From positions 1 to 64,000 of the forward strand of contig JBKJIQ010000050.1 of NCBI GenBank assembly GCA_046598395.1: 64,000 nucleotides of DNA. The letters run 5' to 3'. The notes below the pieces were generated by a model, which saw nothing but the letters and a program-made list of their open reading frames with translations, was not told the origin of the DNA and did not search any database. Both the position numbers and the translations under genes were made by a program. Positions 41,412 to 49,482 of this stretch are shown here, piece by piece. Source of the DNA: JAENVU01 sp046598395. GTDB taxonomy: Bacteria; Actinomycetota; Acidimicrobiia; IMCC26256; JAENVU01. The first letter of the stretch is position 1; each line of letters starts with the position of its first letter.

Positions 41412-42530
41412 TCAGGTGCCGATCAGACGAGGCGCGGCCACCGCGAACTCGGGCCACCGCTTGCGCGACCGGATTGCCAACTTATGCATGAGCGCGATCG
41501 CGTCCGGGTCGTCGTCGCCGGGGCGAGTTTCGATCCAACCGCCTTCGAGCATGCCCGCCATGATCTCGCGCCCGATTTCGGTACGGACGATGGTGAGCGT
41601 CCAGTCGTTGAACTTCCCGATGCCGCCGGTGGAAATGTCGGCGTGTTCGGCCGCGAAGTCCGGGCATGACTTGCAACCTTCACGCGTCCACGCGTGGCAT
41701 TCCTTGAGCGGGACCTCGTGGTAATCGCCGTTCTTCATCCAGATCTGGAAGACGCCCTTGATGTTCATCTTCTTCATCTCGGACTTCTTCAGCCCGTACT
41801 TTGCTTCGAACAGCTCTTCGAAGATCGCGTCGTCGAACGTCTTGGAACACAGCAGGCCGATATTGAGCGAGAGCCGGCGCGCCACCTTGCCTGCCTTGCG
41901 TTGCTTCATCACGGGTGGCACGGAGCTCATGCAGCTCATACCCACGAGCGCGATCCGTTCGGCGCCACCTTCCACCGCCTCCGCGTAGGCCATGGTGTTC
42001 GCGCTGTAGGTGTAGCGGCTCCCAGCGGCGGCGATGATGTCTTCTCGTGTGCGGGCCACACCGGGGATGGCCTTCCAGGAGGAACCGTCACCTTCGAGAT
42101 AGCTCACCAGGGCGGCGTCGATGATGTCTTTTTCCAGGCAATACAACAGGATCGCCGAGACGAGGCCGCCGTCCTGACCGACATCGTGGAGGACGGGGTC
42201 CGACGCTCGTGCGAGCACGATGTCCTTGTAGATCCCGGAGACCTCGTCCGGCGCGCGGTCGCGACCGAAAAGGAACTGGTCGATCTCCGGTTCCCATGCC
42301 CGAAAGCGGGGGCACGCACGGGTACACGAGGTGCACCCCTTGTCGCCGTGTGAACAGTCGCCCGGTCCGCCGAAGTCCTCGAGTTGAAATGGCTTGTAGA
42401 CCCCCTCGGTGTCCTTGTAGCCGAGGACGTCGTGGGGGCAGGCGATCACGCAACCGGCACAACCGGTGCAGAGGCCGGAGGTGACGACTTCGTCGTAAAG
42501 GTGTTTCCACTGAAGCTTTTCGGGAGGCAT
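41412..42530 (-). CDS. coenzyme F420 hydrogenase/dehydrogenase beta-subunit (FrhB) family protein
   Basis: 372-residue iron-sulfur flavoprotein-like enzyme. A ferredoxin-type N-terminus has CTGCAGCVIACP and a second cluster set CSHGDKGCTSCTRACP. The FrhB core contains HDVGQDGGLVSAILLYCLE, AAAGSRYTYSANTM and LVGMSCMSSVPPV, and the C-terminus adds CHAWTREGCKSCPDF. FrhB relatives pass electrons between F420H2 and iron-sulfur partners. The partner is unknown; the gene is immediately upstream of nhaA. ATG 42530 is the natural start; a much longer open frame is noise antisense to the DUF4328 gene. Confidence 0.88.
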   Translation of the reverse strand: MPPEKLQWKHLYDEVVTSGLCTGCAGCVIACPHDVLGYKDTEGVYKPFQLEDFGGPGDCSHGDKGCTSCTRACPRFRAWEPEIDQFLFGRDRAPDEVSGIYKDIVLARASDPVLHDVGQDGGLVSAILLYCLEKDIIDAALVSYLEGDGSSWKAIPGVARTREDIIAAAGSRYTYSANTMAYAEAVEGGAERIALVGMSCMSSVPPVMKQRKAGKVARRLSLNIGLLCSKTFDDAIFEELFEAKYGLKKSEMKKMNIKGVFQIWMKNGDYHEVPLKECHAWTREGCKSCPDFAAEHADISTGGIGKFNDWTLTIVRTEIGREIMAGMLEGGWIETRPGDDDPDAIALMHKLAIRSRKRWPEFAVAAPRLIGT

Positions 42531-42599
42531 GGTGGGGAGTTTGTCATTGCCACGGCGTCCGAGTCGAAGGAGATGGCTTCGGGTCTCGACATTCGCTCT

Positions 42600-42605
42600 T
42601 AGGCT
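42600..42605 (+). promoter_or_regulatory. -10 box TAGGCT, leaderless start
   Basis: TAGGCT lies 6 nt before ATG 42612. Confidence 0.5.
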
Positions 42606-42611
42606 GACTAG

Positions 42612-43589
42612 ATGGGAACGCCTCCGCCTGATTCGCAGTGGGGCTCGCCGCCCCCTCCGCCCCCTCCGCCTCCAGCTGCATACGCACCGGCGTACCCGTC
42701 CGCCTACCAAGGTGGGCAGGGCCCAGGTGCGATCGGATATTTCCGCAATCTGCGCGGGCTGGCGATTGCGATGTACGTCGTGCTGACGATCGCGGGTGCG
42801 CTCGGACTGGTGATGATTCCGGTGGCGATCAACGAGCGCAGGGTGGTCCACGATCACGCGTTTGGCTCGTTCTTTACCGGAGCGGCCGCGGTGCGGGATG
42901 CGAATCGAGCGATCGGTGGGGTCGCCGGACTCCTGTTCATGGTGTCCCTTGCGATCTCGGTGCTGTTCATGATCTGGATGTGGCGTGCGGCCAAGAACGT
43001 GGGCCTCTTCGGTCGGGCGCGCCAGAAGTTCGGGCCGGGGTTCGCGATCGGTGGTTGGTTTATCCCGTTCGCGAACCTGGTGATCCCGGGAATGCAGATG
43101 TACGACATCTGGAAAGGGTCGGGACGGCCGCTGCGAACGGGCGAGCGGGCCAAGGGTTCCGCGCTCGTCTTGGTTTGGTGGATTGTGTTCCTGCTCGGGC
43201 GAGCGTTCATCTTCCTGAACTCCACGCCGAGTCGCTCGAAGATCTACGACGTCTCGAGGTACGACGTCATGAACGTCTTGTTGGTCATCGCCTCGGCGGC
43301 AACTGCGGCCAGCGCGGTGCTGGCGATCTTCATGATTCGCGCGGTGACGGCGATGCAAGAGGACGGCAATGCCGCGCTCATGGCCGGGGTCGGGCCGGGA
43401 ACCGTTGCTGCGATCACGGGATATCCGCCACCGCCCCCTGTGCCGCCGACCGCCGCGCCGCTGAGCTTCGCGCCGCCGGTGCCGGAGTCGCCGTTTCCCG
43501 CGCCCCCGACCGCCGCGCCGTGGGCAACCCCCGATCCGGGTCCCGACGACGCCGGCTGGGCGGCACCGCAGCCTCCGCCACCCGAGTAG
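42612..43589 (+). CDS. DUF4328 membrane protein with proline-rich ends
   Basis: 325-residue membrane protein: a 40-residue Pro-rich N-terminus (a run of nine prolines), then four or five hydrophobic segments (YVVLTIAGALGLVMIPVAI, LLFMVSLAISVLFMIWMW, LVLVWWIVFLLGRAFIFL, VLLVIASAATAASAVLAIF) with the DUF4328 core WMWRAAKNVGLFGRARQKFGPG and WFIPFANLVIPGMQMYDIW. It ends in another Pro/Ala-rich tail. Such proteins are common in actinobacteria and of unknown function; proline-rich tails suggest protein contacts. Divergent from the FrhB gene. Confidence 0.85.
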   Translation: MGTPPPDSQWGSPPPPPPPPPAAYAPAYPSAYQGGQGPGAIGYFRNLRGLAIAMYVVLTIAGALGLVMIPVAINERRVVHDHAFGSFFTGAAAVRDANRAIGGVAGLLFMVSLAISVLFMIWMWRAAKNVGLFGRARQKFGPGFAIGGWFIPFANLVIPGMQMYDIWKGSGRPLRTGERAKGSALVLVWWIVFLLGRAFIFLNSTPSRSKIYDVSRYDVMNVLLVIASAATAASAVLAIFMIRAVTAMQEDGNAALMAGVGPGTVAAITGYPPPPPVPPTAAPLSFAPPVPESPFPAPPTAAPWATPDPGPDDAGWAAPQPPPPE

Positions 43590-43611
43590 CCGCCGGGCGC
43601 TGCTCGTTCGG

Positions 43612-44100
43612 TTAGGTCCCGATCCAGGTTTCCAAGAGTTGCACTTGCGCCTCGGCATTCTCCCGCAGTCCGCCGACGATCGCGCTCGCGACCTTGCCGC
43701 CGACGAACGGCATCTTCACGTTGACCTCACCGGTGAGGGTGCGTTGCGCCGACGGGCCGACGGCTTCGATCACCGAGTGGTAGCTGCCGGTCAAGAGCCC
43801 GCCGTAGTGGTCGGGAAGAATTTCGCATTGCGTCTCGTGGGACGTGAGGTTGCACACCGACCGTTCGATCCAGGTCAGGCGGTCCGGATCGACCACGCGC
43901 GTCACCGCCCGCGAGAGCTCGGCCTGGAAGAGATAACGGACGTCTTGATATACGACGTCGCCGTCGCGTCGTTGATCGAGCACCTCGGCTGAGCCCAGTT
44001 TGGGGAGTTCGACCATCCGGATCAGGAAGGCGGGATCGATGAGCGCCGCGTCGACCGCGTCGACCGCGGCGGTGATGGATTGGATGATTTCGAAGTTCAC
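43612..44100 (-). CDS. DUF2505 (SRPBCC-like) protein
   Basis: 162-residue actinobacterial DUF2505 protein, a START/SRPBCC-like ligand-binding fold. Visible features: ITAAVDAVDAALIDPAFLIRMVELP, VVYQDVRYLFQAELSRAVTRVV and ERTLTGEVNVKMPFVGGKVAS-like text near the end, the typical last amphipathic helix. GTG 44100 overlaps the upstream Nramp-like gene by 4 bp (GTGA), so it is translated from the same message. Function unknown. Confidence 0.82.
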   Translation of the reverse strand: MNFEIIQSITAAVDAVDAALIDPAFLIRMVELPKLGSAEVLDQRRDGDVVYQDVRYLFQAELSRAVTRVVDPDRLTWIERSVCNLTSHETQCEILPDHYGGLLTGSYHSVIEAVGPSAQRTLTGEVNVKMPFVGGKVASAIVGGLRENAEAQVQLLETWIGT

Positions 44101-45428
44101 GAACTGAGAAGGTACGCAATCGGGAGGGCCACGCTCGCGATCACGGTCCCCAGGAGCAGCGCAGTCGAGAGGCGACCACTTCGACGGTCACCCAGAACGT
44201 CGGGATCGCGGGCCAGTTTGAGCATCACGAGAATGAGCGGCGGTGCGGTGATTCCGTTGAGAATGGCGGCATAGAAGAGGCTGCGAATCGGGTCGAGCCC
44301 GATGAGGTCCAAGCCGAGGCCGATGACCATCGAGCCCCCAATCACCAGGTAGAAGCCTCGCGCCTCTCGGAACGTTCGGGACAATCCTTCGGGTCGTCCG
44401 ATCGCCTCCGCGATTGCGTATCCGGTTGATCCGGCGAGTACGGGCACGGCCAGCAGCCCGAGCCCGAGGATGCCGATCGTGAAGACGAGCTGGGCCATCG
44501 AACCCGCGAGCGGCTCGAGCGCGTGAGCGGCTTGGTCTGCCGTCGCGATGGTGGTGAGTCCGTGGGTGTGGAGGGTGAAGGCGGTCGAGATCATGATCGC
44601 GGCGGCCACGACGACCGCCGATGCCATCCCGCCGATCACATCGACGCGCATCGCGCGCAGGTGGTCGTCGGTGAGTCCGGTGGATGGAGTGGCACGCGAG
44701 GGCTCGCTCGCCTCCTCGTTCTCTTCGGATGCCTGCCAGAAGAACAGATACGGCGACACCGTGGTCCCGAAGATCGCGAGGAGCGCCGCGAGCGCACCCC
44801 GCCCGCTCGGAATCGTGGGGGTGATGAACCCGCGTCCGACCGCGCCCCAGTCGGCGTCGATCATGAACACCACCACGAGGTACGCGCCCAACGAGACCGC
44901 GAGGATGCGCAGCACTTTTGAATAGCGGTGGTAGGGGACGAGCAACTCGAGCGCGATCATCCCGCCCGCCAGTGCGACCGTGAGGAGCGACCGCGACAGA
45001 TCGATCTCGAGTTGCAACGCCGCGCCCATCGCGGAGAGGTCTGCCGCAATATTGAAGGTGTTCGCGATCGTTACGAGCACCACACTCGCCACCAGGATCC
45101 GACGCCCGAGGTGGCGCCGGATGAGCGTCGAGAGCCCGACGCCACTGGTCAGGCCGAGGCGCGCCGCGGTTTCTTGGACTGCCGCCGCCATGATCCCCAC
45201 GATGGGCATCGACCAGAGCAGGGCAGTGCCGTAGGCCGCGCCTACTTGGGAGTAGGTGCCAATCCCCGAGGGGTCGTCATCCGCGGCACCGGTGACGATG
45301 CCGGGGCCGAGGCGTTTGAAGTAGCCGTGTCCGCGCAGCCGATGCCGGGCGGGATGGTGGCGGGTCCGGACCGGCCGCGGCCCATCCGGATCTGCAGCCC
45401 TGCTCGTATGGTTCGAACCCGGGGTCAC
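44097..45428 (-). CDS. Nramp-like divalent metal transporter with altered metal-site motifs
   Basis: 443-residue, about 11-segment transporter of the Nramp family. In the first unwound helix the usual DPGN is replaced by DDDPSG (residues 50-55, GAADDDPSGIGTYSQ). In helix 6 the usual MPH is replaced by TTVSPYLFFWQ, so the selectivity methionine is missing. This is the pattern of the Nramp-related branch, some members of which carry Mg2+ rather than Mn2+/Fe2+ (established for NRMTs; applying it here is inference). A basic 35-residue N-terminal tail precedes the first segment. Overlaps the DUF2505 gene. Confidence 0.85.
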   Translation of the reverse strand: MTPGSNHTSRAADPDGPRPVRTRHHPARHRLRGHGYFKRLGPGIVTGAADDDPSGIGTYSQVGAAYGTALLWSMPIVGIMAAAVQETAARLGLTSGVGLSTLIRRHLGRRILVASVVLVTIANTFNIAADLSAMGAALQLEIDLSRSLLTVALAGGMIALELLVPYHRYSKVLRILAVSLGAYLVVVFMIDADWGAVGRGFITPTIPSGRGALAALLAIFGTTVSPYLFFWQASEENEEASEPSRATPSTGLTDDHLRAMRVDVIGGMASAVVVAAAIMISTAFTLHTHGLTTIATADQAAHALEPLAGSMAQLVFTIGILGLGLLAVPVLAGSTGYAIAEAIGRPEGLSRTFREARGFYLVIGGSMVIGLGLDLIGLDPIRSLFYAAILNGITAPPLILVMLKLARDPDVLGDRRSGRLSTALLLGTVIASVALPIAYLLSS

Positions 45429-45460
45429 AGGGCCGCAGTCTCGCGTACCCTCTTCGGACC

Positions 45461-46321
45461 ATGAAGATCATCGACCTCCTTGCAACTGGCCCTACCTACA
45501 GCTTCGAGTTCTTCCCACCCAAGACGCCGGCGGCGGCGGATGCCCTCGCGGGCGCGCTGGTGGAGCTCGAGCCGCTCGCCCCGTCCTTTGTCTCGGTCAC
45601 CTACGGCGCGGGCGGTGGCACCCGCGAGATGACTCACGACATCGTCACGCGCTTTCATCGCGAGTCGAGCATCACGGCGATGGCGCACCTCACGTGCGTG
45701 TGTCATTCCCGCGCGGAGCTGCTGGACATTGCACTGCGGTACCGCGAGGCCGGAATCGACAATATTTTGGCCCTGGGTGGTGACCCGCCGAAGGATCTCG
45801 ACCTTCCTCCCGGTGAGCTCAAATACGCGGTCGAACTGGTGGAGGTGTTGCGCGAAGCGGGCGATTTCGCGGTTGGGGTGGCCGCGTTCCCGGAGCCGCA
45901 CCCGAAGGCTGCGAGCCGTGCGGATGACCGGCGTCGTACCGCGGAGAAGCTGGACGCGGCGGACTTCGCGATCACTCAGTTCTTCTTCGACGCGGAGCAC
46001 TACTTCGATCTGGTGTCCACGCTGCGCGACCTCGGCGTGGACAAGCCCGTGATCCCCGGGATCATGCCCGCCACCGCGATCAGCAGTATCAAGCGGATGA
46101 CCGAACTCCAAGGCTCGGAGTTTCCGGCGTGGCTCGCGGAGAAGCTCTACGCGGTGGAGGATGATCCAGAGGCAGTCTTCAACGTTGGCGTGGAAGAGGC
46201 CACCAAGCTCTCGCAACGTTTGATCGAGGGCGGCGCGCCCGGCTTGCACTTCATCACGCTCAACCGGTCGAGGGCCACCCGCATGATCTACGCCAACCTG
46301 GGGCTCATGCCCGCGAGTTGA
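45461..46321 (+). CDS. metF: methylenetetrahydrofolate reductase
   Basis: 286-residue FAD-dependent TIM barrel reducing 5,10-methylene-THF to 5-methyl-THF for methionine synthesis. SFEFFPPKT is the N-terminal signature with the catalytic glutamate, SVTYGAGGGTREMT follows, AHLTCVCHSR and NILALGGDPPKD are the FAD/folate region, and ITQFFFDAEHYF and PGIMPATAISSI the C-terminal parts. Length is normal. TACCCT lies 9 nt before the ATG. It overlaps the convergent GGDEF-EAL gene by 17 bp. metX of the same pathway lies at the far end of the window. Confidence 0.93.
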   Translation: MKIIDLLATGPTYSFEFFPPKTPAAADALAGALVELEPLAPSFVSVTYGAGGGTREMTHDIVTRFHRESSITAMAHLTCVCHSRAELLDIALRYREAGIDNILALGGDPPKDLDLPPGELKYAVELVEVLREAGDFAVGVAAFPEPHPKAASRADDRRRTAEKLDAADFAITQFFFDAEHYFDLVSTLRDLGVDKPVIPGIMPATAISSIKRMTELQGSEFPAWLAEKLYAVEDDPEAVFNVGVEEATKLSQRLIEGGAPGLHFITLNRSRATRMIYANLGLMPAS

Positions 46322-48299
46322 TGGACGCTTCGGCCGATCGTTCCGTCGCGGCCGAACGAGCGGAGAGCCATCGTTCGAACGTATCCGCCGGTGCGGGTCG
46401 GGCGATTCCGTAACCCTGCGCGATGTCGCATCCGATCGCCGCGATGGCGTCGAGTGTCGGGTCGTCCTCCACGCCTTCGGCCACCACGTTCATTCCGAGT
46501 TCGTGTCCAAGCGACACCAAGGCGCGTACTACTGCTCGACCGTCCGGCGCCGTGAGCAGCGGTGTGACGAATTGCTGGTCGATCTTGAGCTCATGGATCG
46601 GGAGTTGGTGCAGCTGGCCGAGCGAGGTGTAGCCGACGCCGAAGTCGTCGATGGAAATCTTGATGCCGCGCTCGGCGAGCCGGCGCAGCGTGGACGCGGC
46701 GCGGCCGGGATCTGAGATCACTGCGGTTTCGGTGATCTCGATGGACAGCAGGTTGGCGGGCAGGCCGTGGCGCACCAGGGCGGCGAGTACCCGGTCGGGG
46801 AACGCGGGATCACGCAGACACCGCGCGGACACGTTCACGGCAATGGGAATTGGCCGGCCGGCATCTTGCCAAGTGATTGCCTGACTGCACGCGGCGTCAA
46901 CGACCCAGTCCGTCAAGGCCACGATGAGCTGGGTCGACTCTGCGGCGGGCAGGAACCCGCCGGGCATGAGGAGTCCCCGGACGGGGTGTTGCCAGCGCAA
47001 CAGTGCCTCGACCCCCACCACTCGGCCGTCCACCGTTGCGATCTTCGGCTGGTAGTGCAGCACGAGGTGTTCGGAGTCGATGCTGTGGCGCAGCTCGCCC
47101 ACCAAGGTCAGCCGGTCTGCGTCGAAGCCTTCGAGCGTCGGGTCGTATTCGAGCTCCGGAACTTTGGCGGCCTTCGCGCAACGACACGCCACCCCGGCTT
47201 GGCGTAGGAGTTCGGAGGCGTCGCCGCCGTTGTGGCCTTCCACGCGACCGACGGCGATTTCTGCCGCGACGGAGACACCACCCAGCTCGACCTCGTTGAG
47301 CAACGCCCGTCGGATCTGTTCGATCCGCTCGTGCGCGCCGTGTCGATCCGTTGCGTTCATGACGATGCTGAACTCATCACCACCGACGCGAGCGACGAGG
47401 TCGGTGGGAGCGGTCACCGACGCGAGTTGTTCGGCGATATGGCACAGGAAGCGATCGCCGTTCTGATGTCCGAGGACCTCGTTGATCTGCGTGAAGCCAT
47501 CGATGTCCATGACCACGACCGTGACCACGGAATCGTCGGATCCGACGAGTGCGCGGCGGAGCGCCTCGTTGAGCGCGGTGCGGTTTGCGAGGCGGGTGAG
47601 CCCATCGATCCGAGCGAGATCGCGGTTGGCGGCAGCCGAGCGCCGGAGCCGGCGGGTCACTGACCACGAGATGGTTGCGAGGAGCGACCACAGCACCAAC
47701 AGTCCGATGGTGAGCAGGGTCTTCATGTCGCGGTAGGAACTCTCCGTTGCAGCCGCGATTGGCGCGTACGGCACGTAGATCTCGAGTGCACCGAGGGCCC
47801 TGCCGGTGCCGGTTGCCGCGGAGACCGGGGTGTACACCTCGATGGCACGGGCGCCGAGAGCCTTCCCGTGGTCGGCTTCGTCGGCGTTGATCCGGGTCAG
47901 TAGGCGGACGGGATGGCCGGACAACGCGTCGACCACCTCGTCGTCCGCGGGACCGTGGGGCGGTTGTGTCGGCCGACGCGGATCGAACACGATGTGACCG
48001 GCCCGGTCACGCAGTCGAAGCTGAAGGGCGTCGCCGTGGTCGAGTAACGGTGTCATCACTCGTTCGAGGGCAACGCGTTCTGCGGGTGTCGGACCATCGG
48101 CCAAGGAGTCACCGGAAAGGTTCGGACCGATCGCCGCGCGAGCGGTCGAGTTGGCGATGGTTCCGGCCTCTTGGAGACCCCGTTGCTCGAGGTCGGAGCG
48201 GAAGGAGCGCGTGAGCAGCAGTCCAAGGAGCACGATCGGTACCAGAGTCACTGCCGCGTAGAAGCTGAACAACTCGAGCCCAGAGCGGTGTGGCTTCAT
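46305..48299 (-). CDS. GGDEF-EAL cyclic-di-GMP enzyme with extracytoplasmic sensor region
   Basis: 664-residue membrane protein. TM1 (FYAAVTLVPIVLLGLLLTRS) and TM2 (LLTIGLLVLWSLLATISWSV) enclose an extracytoplasmic sensor of about 180 residues. The GGDEF domain is intact (DIDGFTQINEVLGHQNGD and RVGGDEFSIV). The EAL domain is also intact (VVGVEALLRW, NVSARCL, EITETAV, DDFGVGYTSLGQL, AEGVED). It could therefore both make and break c-di-GMP; which activity dominates cannot be judged. ATG 48299 is chosen as the start just before TM1. The 3' end overlaps metF. Confidence 0.92.
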   Translation of the reverse strand: MKPHRSGLELFSFYAAVTLVPIVLLGLLLTRSFRSDLEQRGLQEAGTIANSTARAAIGPNLSGDSLADGPTPAERVALERVMTPLLDHGDALQLRLRDRAGHIVFDPRRPTQPPHGPADDEVVDALSGHPVRLLTRINADEADHGKALGARAIEVYTPVSAATGTGRALGALEIYVPYAPIAAATESSYRDMKTLLTIGLLVLWSLLATISWSVTRRLRRSAAANRDLARIDGLTRLANRTALNEALRRALVGSDDSVVTVVVMDIDGFTQINEVLGHQNGDRFLCHIAEQLASVTAPTDLVARVGGDEFSIVMNATDRHGAHERIEQIRRALLNEVELGGVSVAAEIAVGRVEGHNGGDASELLRQAGVACRCAKAAKVPELEYDPTLEGFDADRLTLVGELRHSIDSEHLVLHYQPKIATVDGRVVGVEALLRWQHPVRGLLMPGGFLPAAESTQLIVALTDWVVDAACSQAITWQDAGRPIPIAVNVSARCLRDPAFPDRVLAALVRHGLPANLLSIEITETAVISDPGRAASTLRRLAERGIKISIDDFGVGYTSLGQLHQLPIHELKIDQQFVTPLLTAPDGRAVVRALVSLGHELGMNVVAEGVEDDPTLDAIAAIGCDIAQGYGIARPAPADTFERWLSARSAATERSAEASINSRA

Positions 48300-48385
48300 C
48301 CTCACGTATCGGTGCAACCGCCCCCGGCCTTGACTGATCGCCACGAACGCCCGGAGCACGCTCGAGGATGGATAAATGACGCGAA

Positions 48386-48412
48386 CCGACCCGGACGCGA
48401 GGTCCGGGTCGG
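48386..48412 (-). terminator. hairpin terminator after tRNA-Ser(CGA)
   Basis: CCGACCCGGAC (48386-48396) and GTCCGGGTCGG (48402-48412) make a perfect 11-bp stem with a 5-nt loop just past the tRNA 3' end; TT-rich bases follow on the minus strand. Confidence 0.65.
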
Positions 48413-48414
48413 GT

Positions 48415-48502
48415 TGGCGGAGGGACTGGGATTTGAACCCAGGGTGAGTTTCCCCACAATGGTTTTCGAGACCATCCGATTCGGCCGCTCTCGCATCCCT
48501 CC
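48415..48502 (-). tRNA. tRNA-Ser (anticodon CGA)
   Basis: 88-nt class II tRNA including encoded CCA. Acceptor GGAGGGA pairs with TCCCTCC, discriminator G. Anticodon stem ATGGT/ACCAT encloses loop CTCGAAA, anticodon CGA (reads TCG). A long variable arm and the T-loop GTTCAAATCC are present. It lies between TadA and the GGDEF-EAL gene, with a strong terminator just downstream. Confidence 0.95.
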
Positions 48503-48560
48503 TCGGCGTACTCCGGCCCGAAGGCCAACGCACGAGCGGGTCAGTCTACCGGCGCCCGGT

Positions 48561-49025
48561 TCAGCGACGACGGCTCGAAAAGAAGTCTCGGAGCAGCACC
48601 GCCGACTCGTCACCGCGGATTCCCGCGATGACCGCGCACTCGTGGTTCAGGCGAGGATCGGCGAGCAGGTGATATCGGCTTCCCAGGGCCCCCGCCTTGG
48701 GGTCTTCGGCACCAAACACCACGAGCCCGATGCGCGAGTTCACGAGTGCGCCCGCACACATCGCACAGGGCTCGAGGGTGACGACGAGCGCATAATCGGT
48801 CAGCCGCCAACTGCCCAACGCGCGCGCGGCATCCTGGAGCGCCAAGATTTCGGCGTGGGCGGTCGGGTCGTGGGTGAGTTCACGTTCGTTGTGGCGTTGC
48901 GCCACAACGGTTCCGTCGGAAATCCGCGCCACGACCGCACCAATGGGAACGTCGCCGTGCGCCTCGGCGGCGCGAGCTTCCGCGAGCGCGAGTTCCATGA
49001 AGTGATCCATCTCGCTGCGCTCCAC
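48561..49025 (-). CDS. tadA: tRNA-specific adenosine deaminase
   Basis: 154-residue zinc deaminase that converts A34 to inosine in tRNA-Arg(ACG). PTAHAEILALQ contains the zinc histidine and catalytic glutamate; TLEPCAMCAGALVNSRI has the two zinc cysteines. Length is normal. GTG 49025 has TAGGTT 7 nt upstream; ATG 49010 is an alternative. The tRNA-Ser(CGA) gene lies 58 bp downstream on the same strand. Confidence 0.93.
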   Translation of the reverse strand: MERSEMDHFMELALAEARAAEAHGDVPIGAVVARISDGTVVAQRHNERELTHDPTAHAEILALQDAARALGSWRLTDYALVVTLEPCAMCAGALVNSRIGLVVFGAEDPKAGALGSRYHLLADPRLNHECAVIAGIRGDESAVLLRDFFSSRRR

Positions 49026-49032
49026 CGGCTCG

Positions 49033-49038
49033 AACCTA
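49033..49038 (-). promoter_or_regulatory. -10 box TAGGTT, leaderless start of tadA
   Basis: TAGGTT on the minus strand, 7 nt before GTG 49025. Confidence 0.5.
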
Positions 49039-49067
49039 CCGTGCGCGTGCGCGGCCCGGCGGCGGGT

Positions 49068-49424
49068 TCAGGACCTGCCCACCTCGTGGAGTTCGATCGC
49101 GTTCCCGCACGGGTCTTCGAGGAAGGCTTGGAGGTTGGTGGCGACGGGAATCGCGTCGCTCACTGTGAGACCTTTGGCGCGCAACTCGTCGATCGTGGCG
49201 CGGATGTCGGCGACTTGTATCGCGAAATGTTGGCCGAGGTTGTCGGGGACCGGCGCCTCGATCAGATGAACTTGTTCGCCGCCGAAGTTGATCCACGCGC
49301 CGCCGAAACCGAAGTCGGGCCGGTCGTCGCGGGGCGTTCCGCCGAGCACCTCGGTGTAGAAGGCGAACGAAGCGTCGAAGTCCGACACATTGATCGAGAC
49401 GTGATGGACCGCGAGTGGCTGCAT
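49068..49424 (-). CDS. VOC-superfamily (glyoxalase/bleomycin-resistance fold) protein
   Basis: 118-residue protein with the two beta-alpha-beta-beta-beta halves of the VOC fold: VHHVSINVSDFDASFAFYTEVLGG, then AWINFGGEQVHLIE, HFAIQVADIRATIDELRAKG and FLEDPCGNAIELHEV. Candidate metal ligands are His8, the histidine in QVHLIE or HFAIQ, and Glu in IELHE. Substrate unknown (dioxygenase, lyase or binding protein are all possible). It lies 42 bp upstream of the tadA promoter on the same strand. Confidence 0.85.
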   Translation of the reverse strand: MQPLAVHHVSINVSDFDASFAFYTEVLGGTPRDDRPDFGFGGAWINFGGEQVHLIEAPVPDNLGQHFAIQVADIRATIDELRAKGLTVSDAIPVATNLQAFLEDPCGNAIELHEVGRS

Positions 49425-49482
49425 TGCGTGATTCTGGGCGCCTTGTCTGCTCGACCGCAAGCGTGTCCGCTCCCCGTGTGCG

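Noticed and set aside
42531..43658. long minus-strand extension of the FrhB frame
   Set aside because: Low-complexity Arg/Gly/His text antisense to the clear DUF4328 gene.
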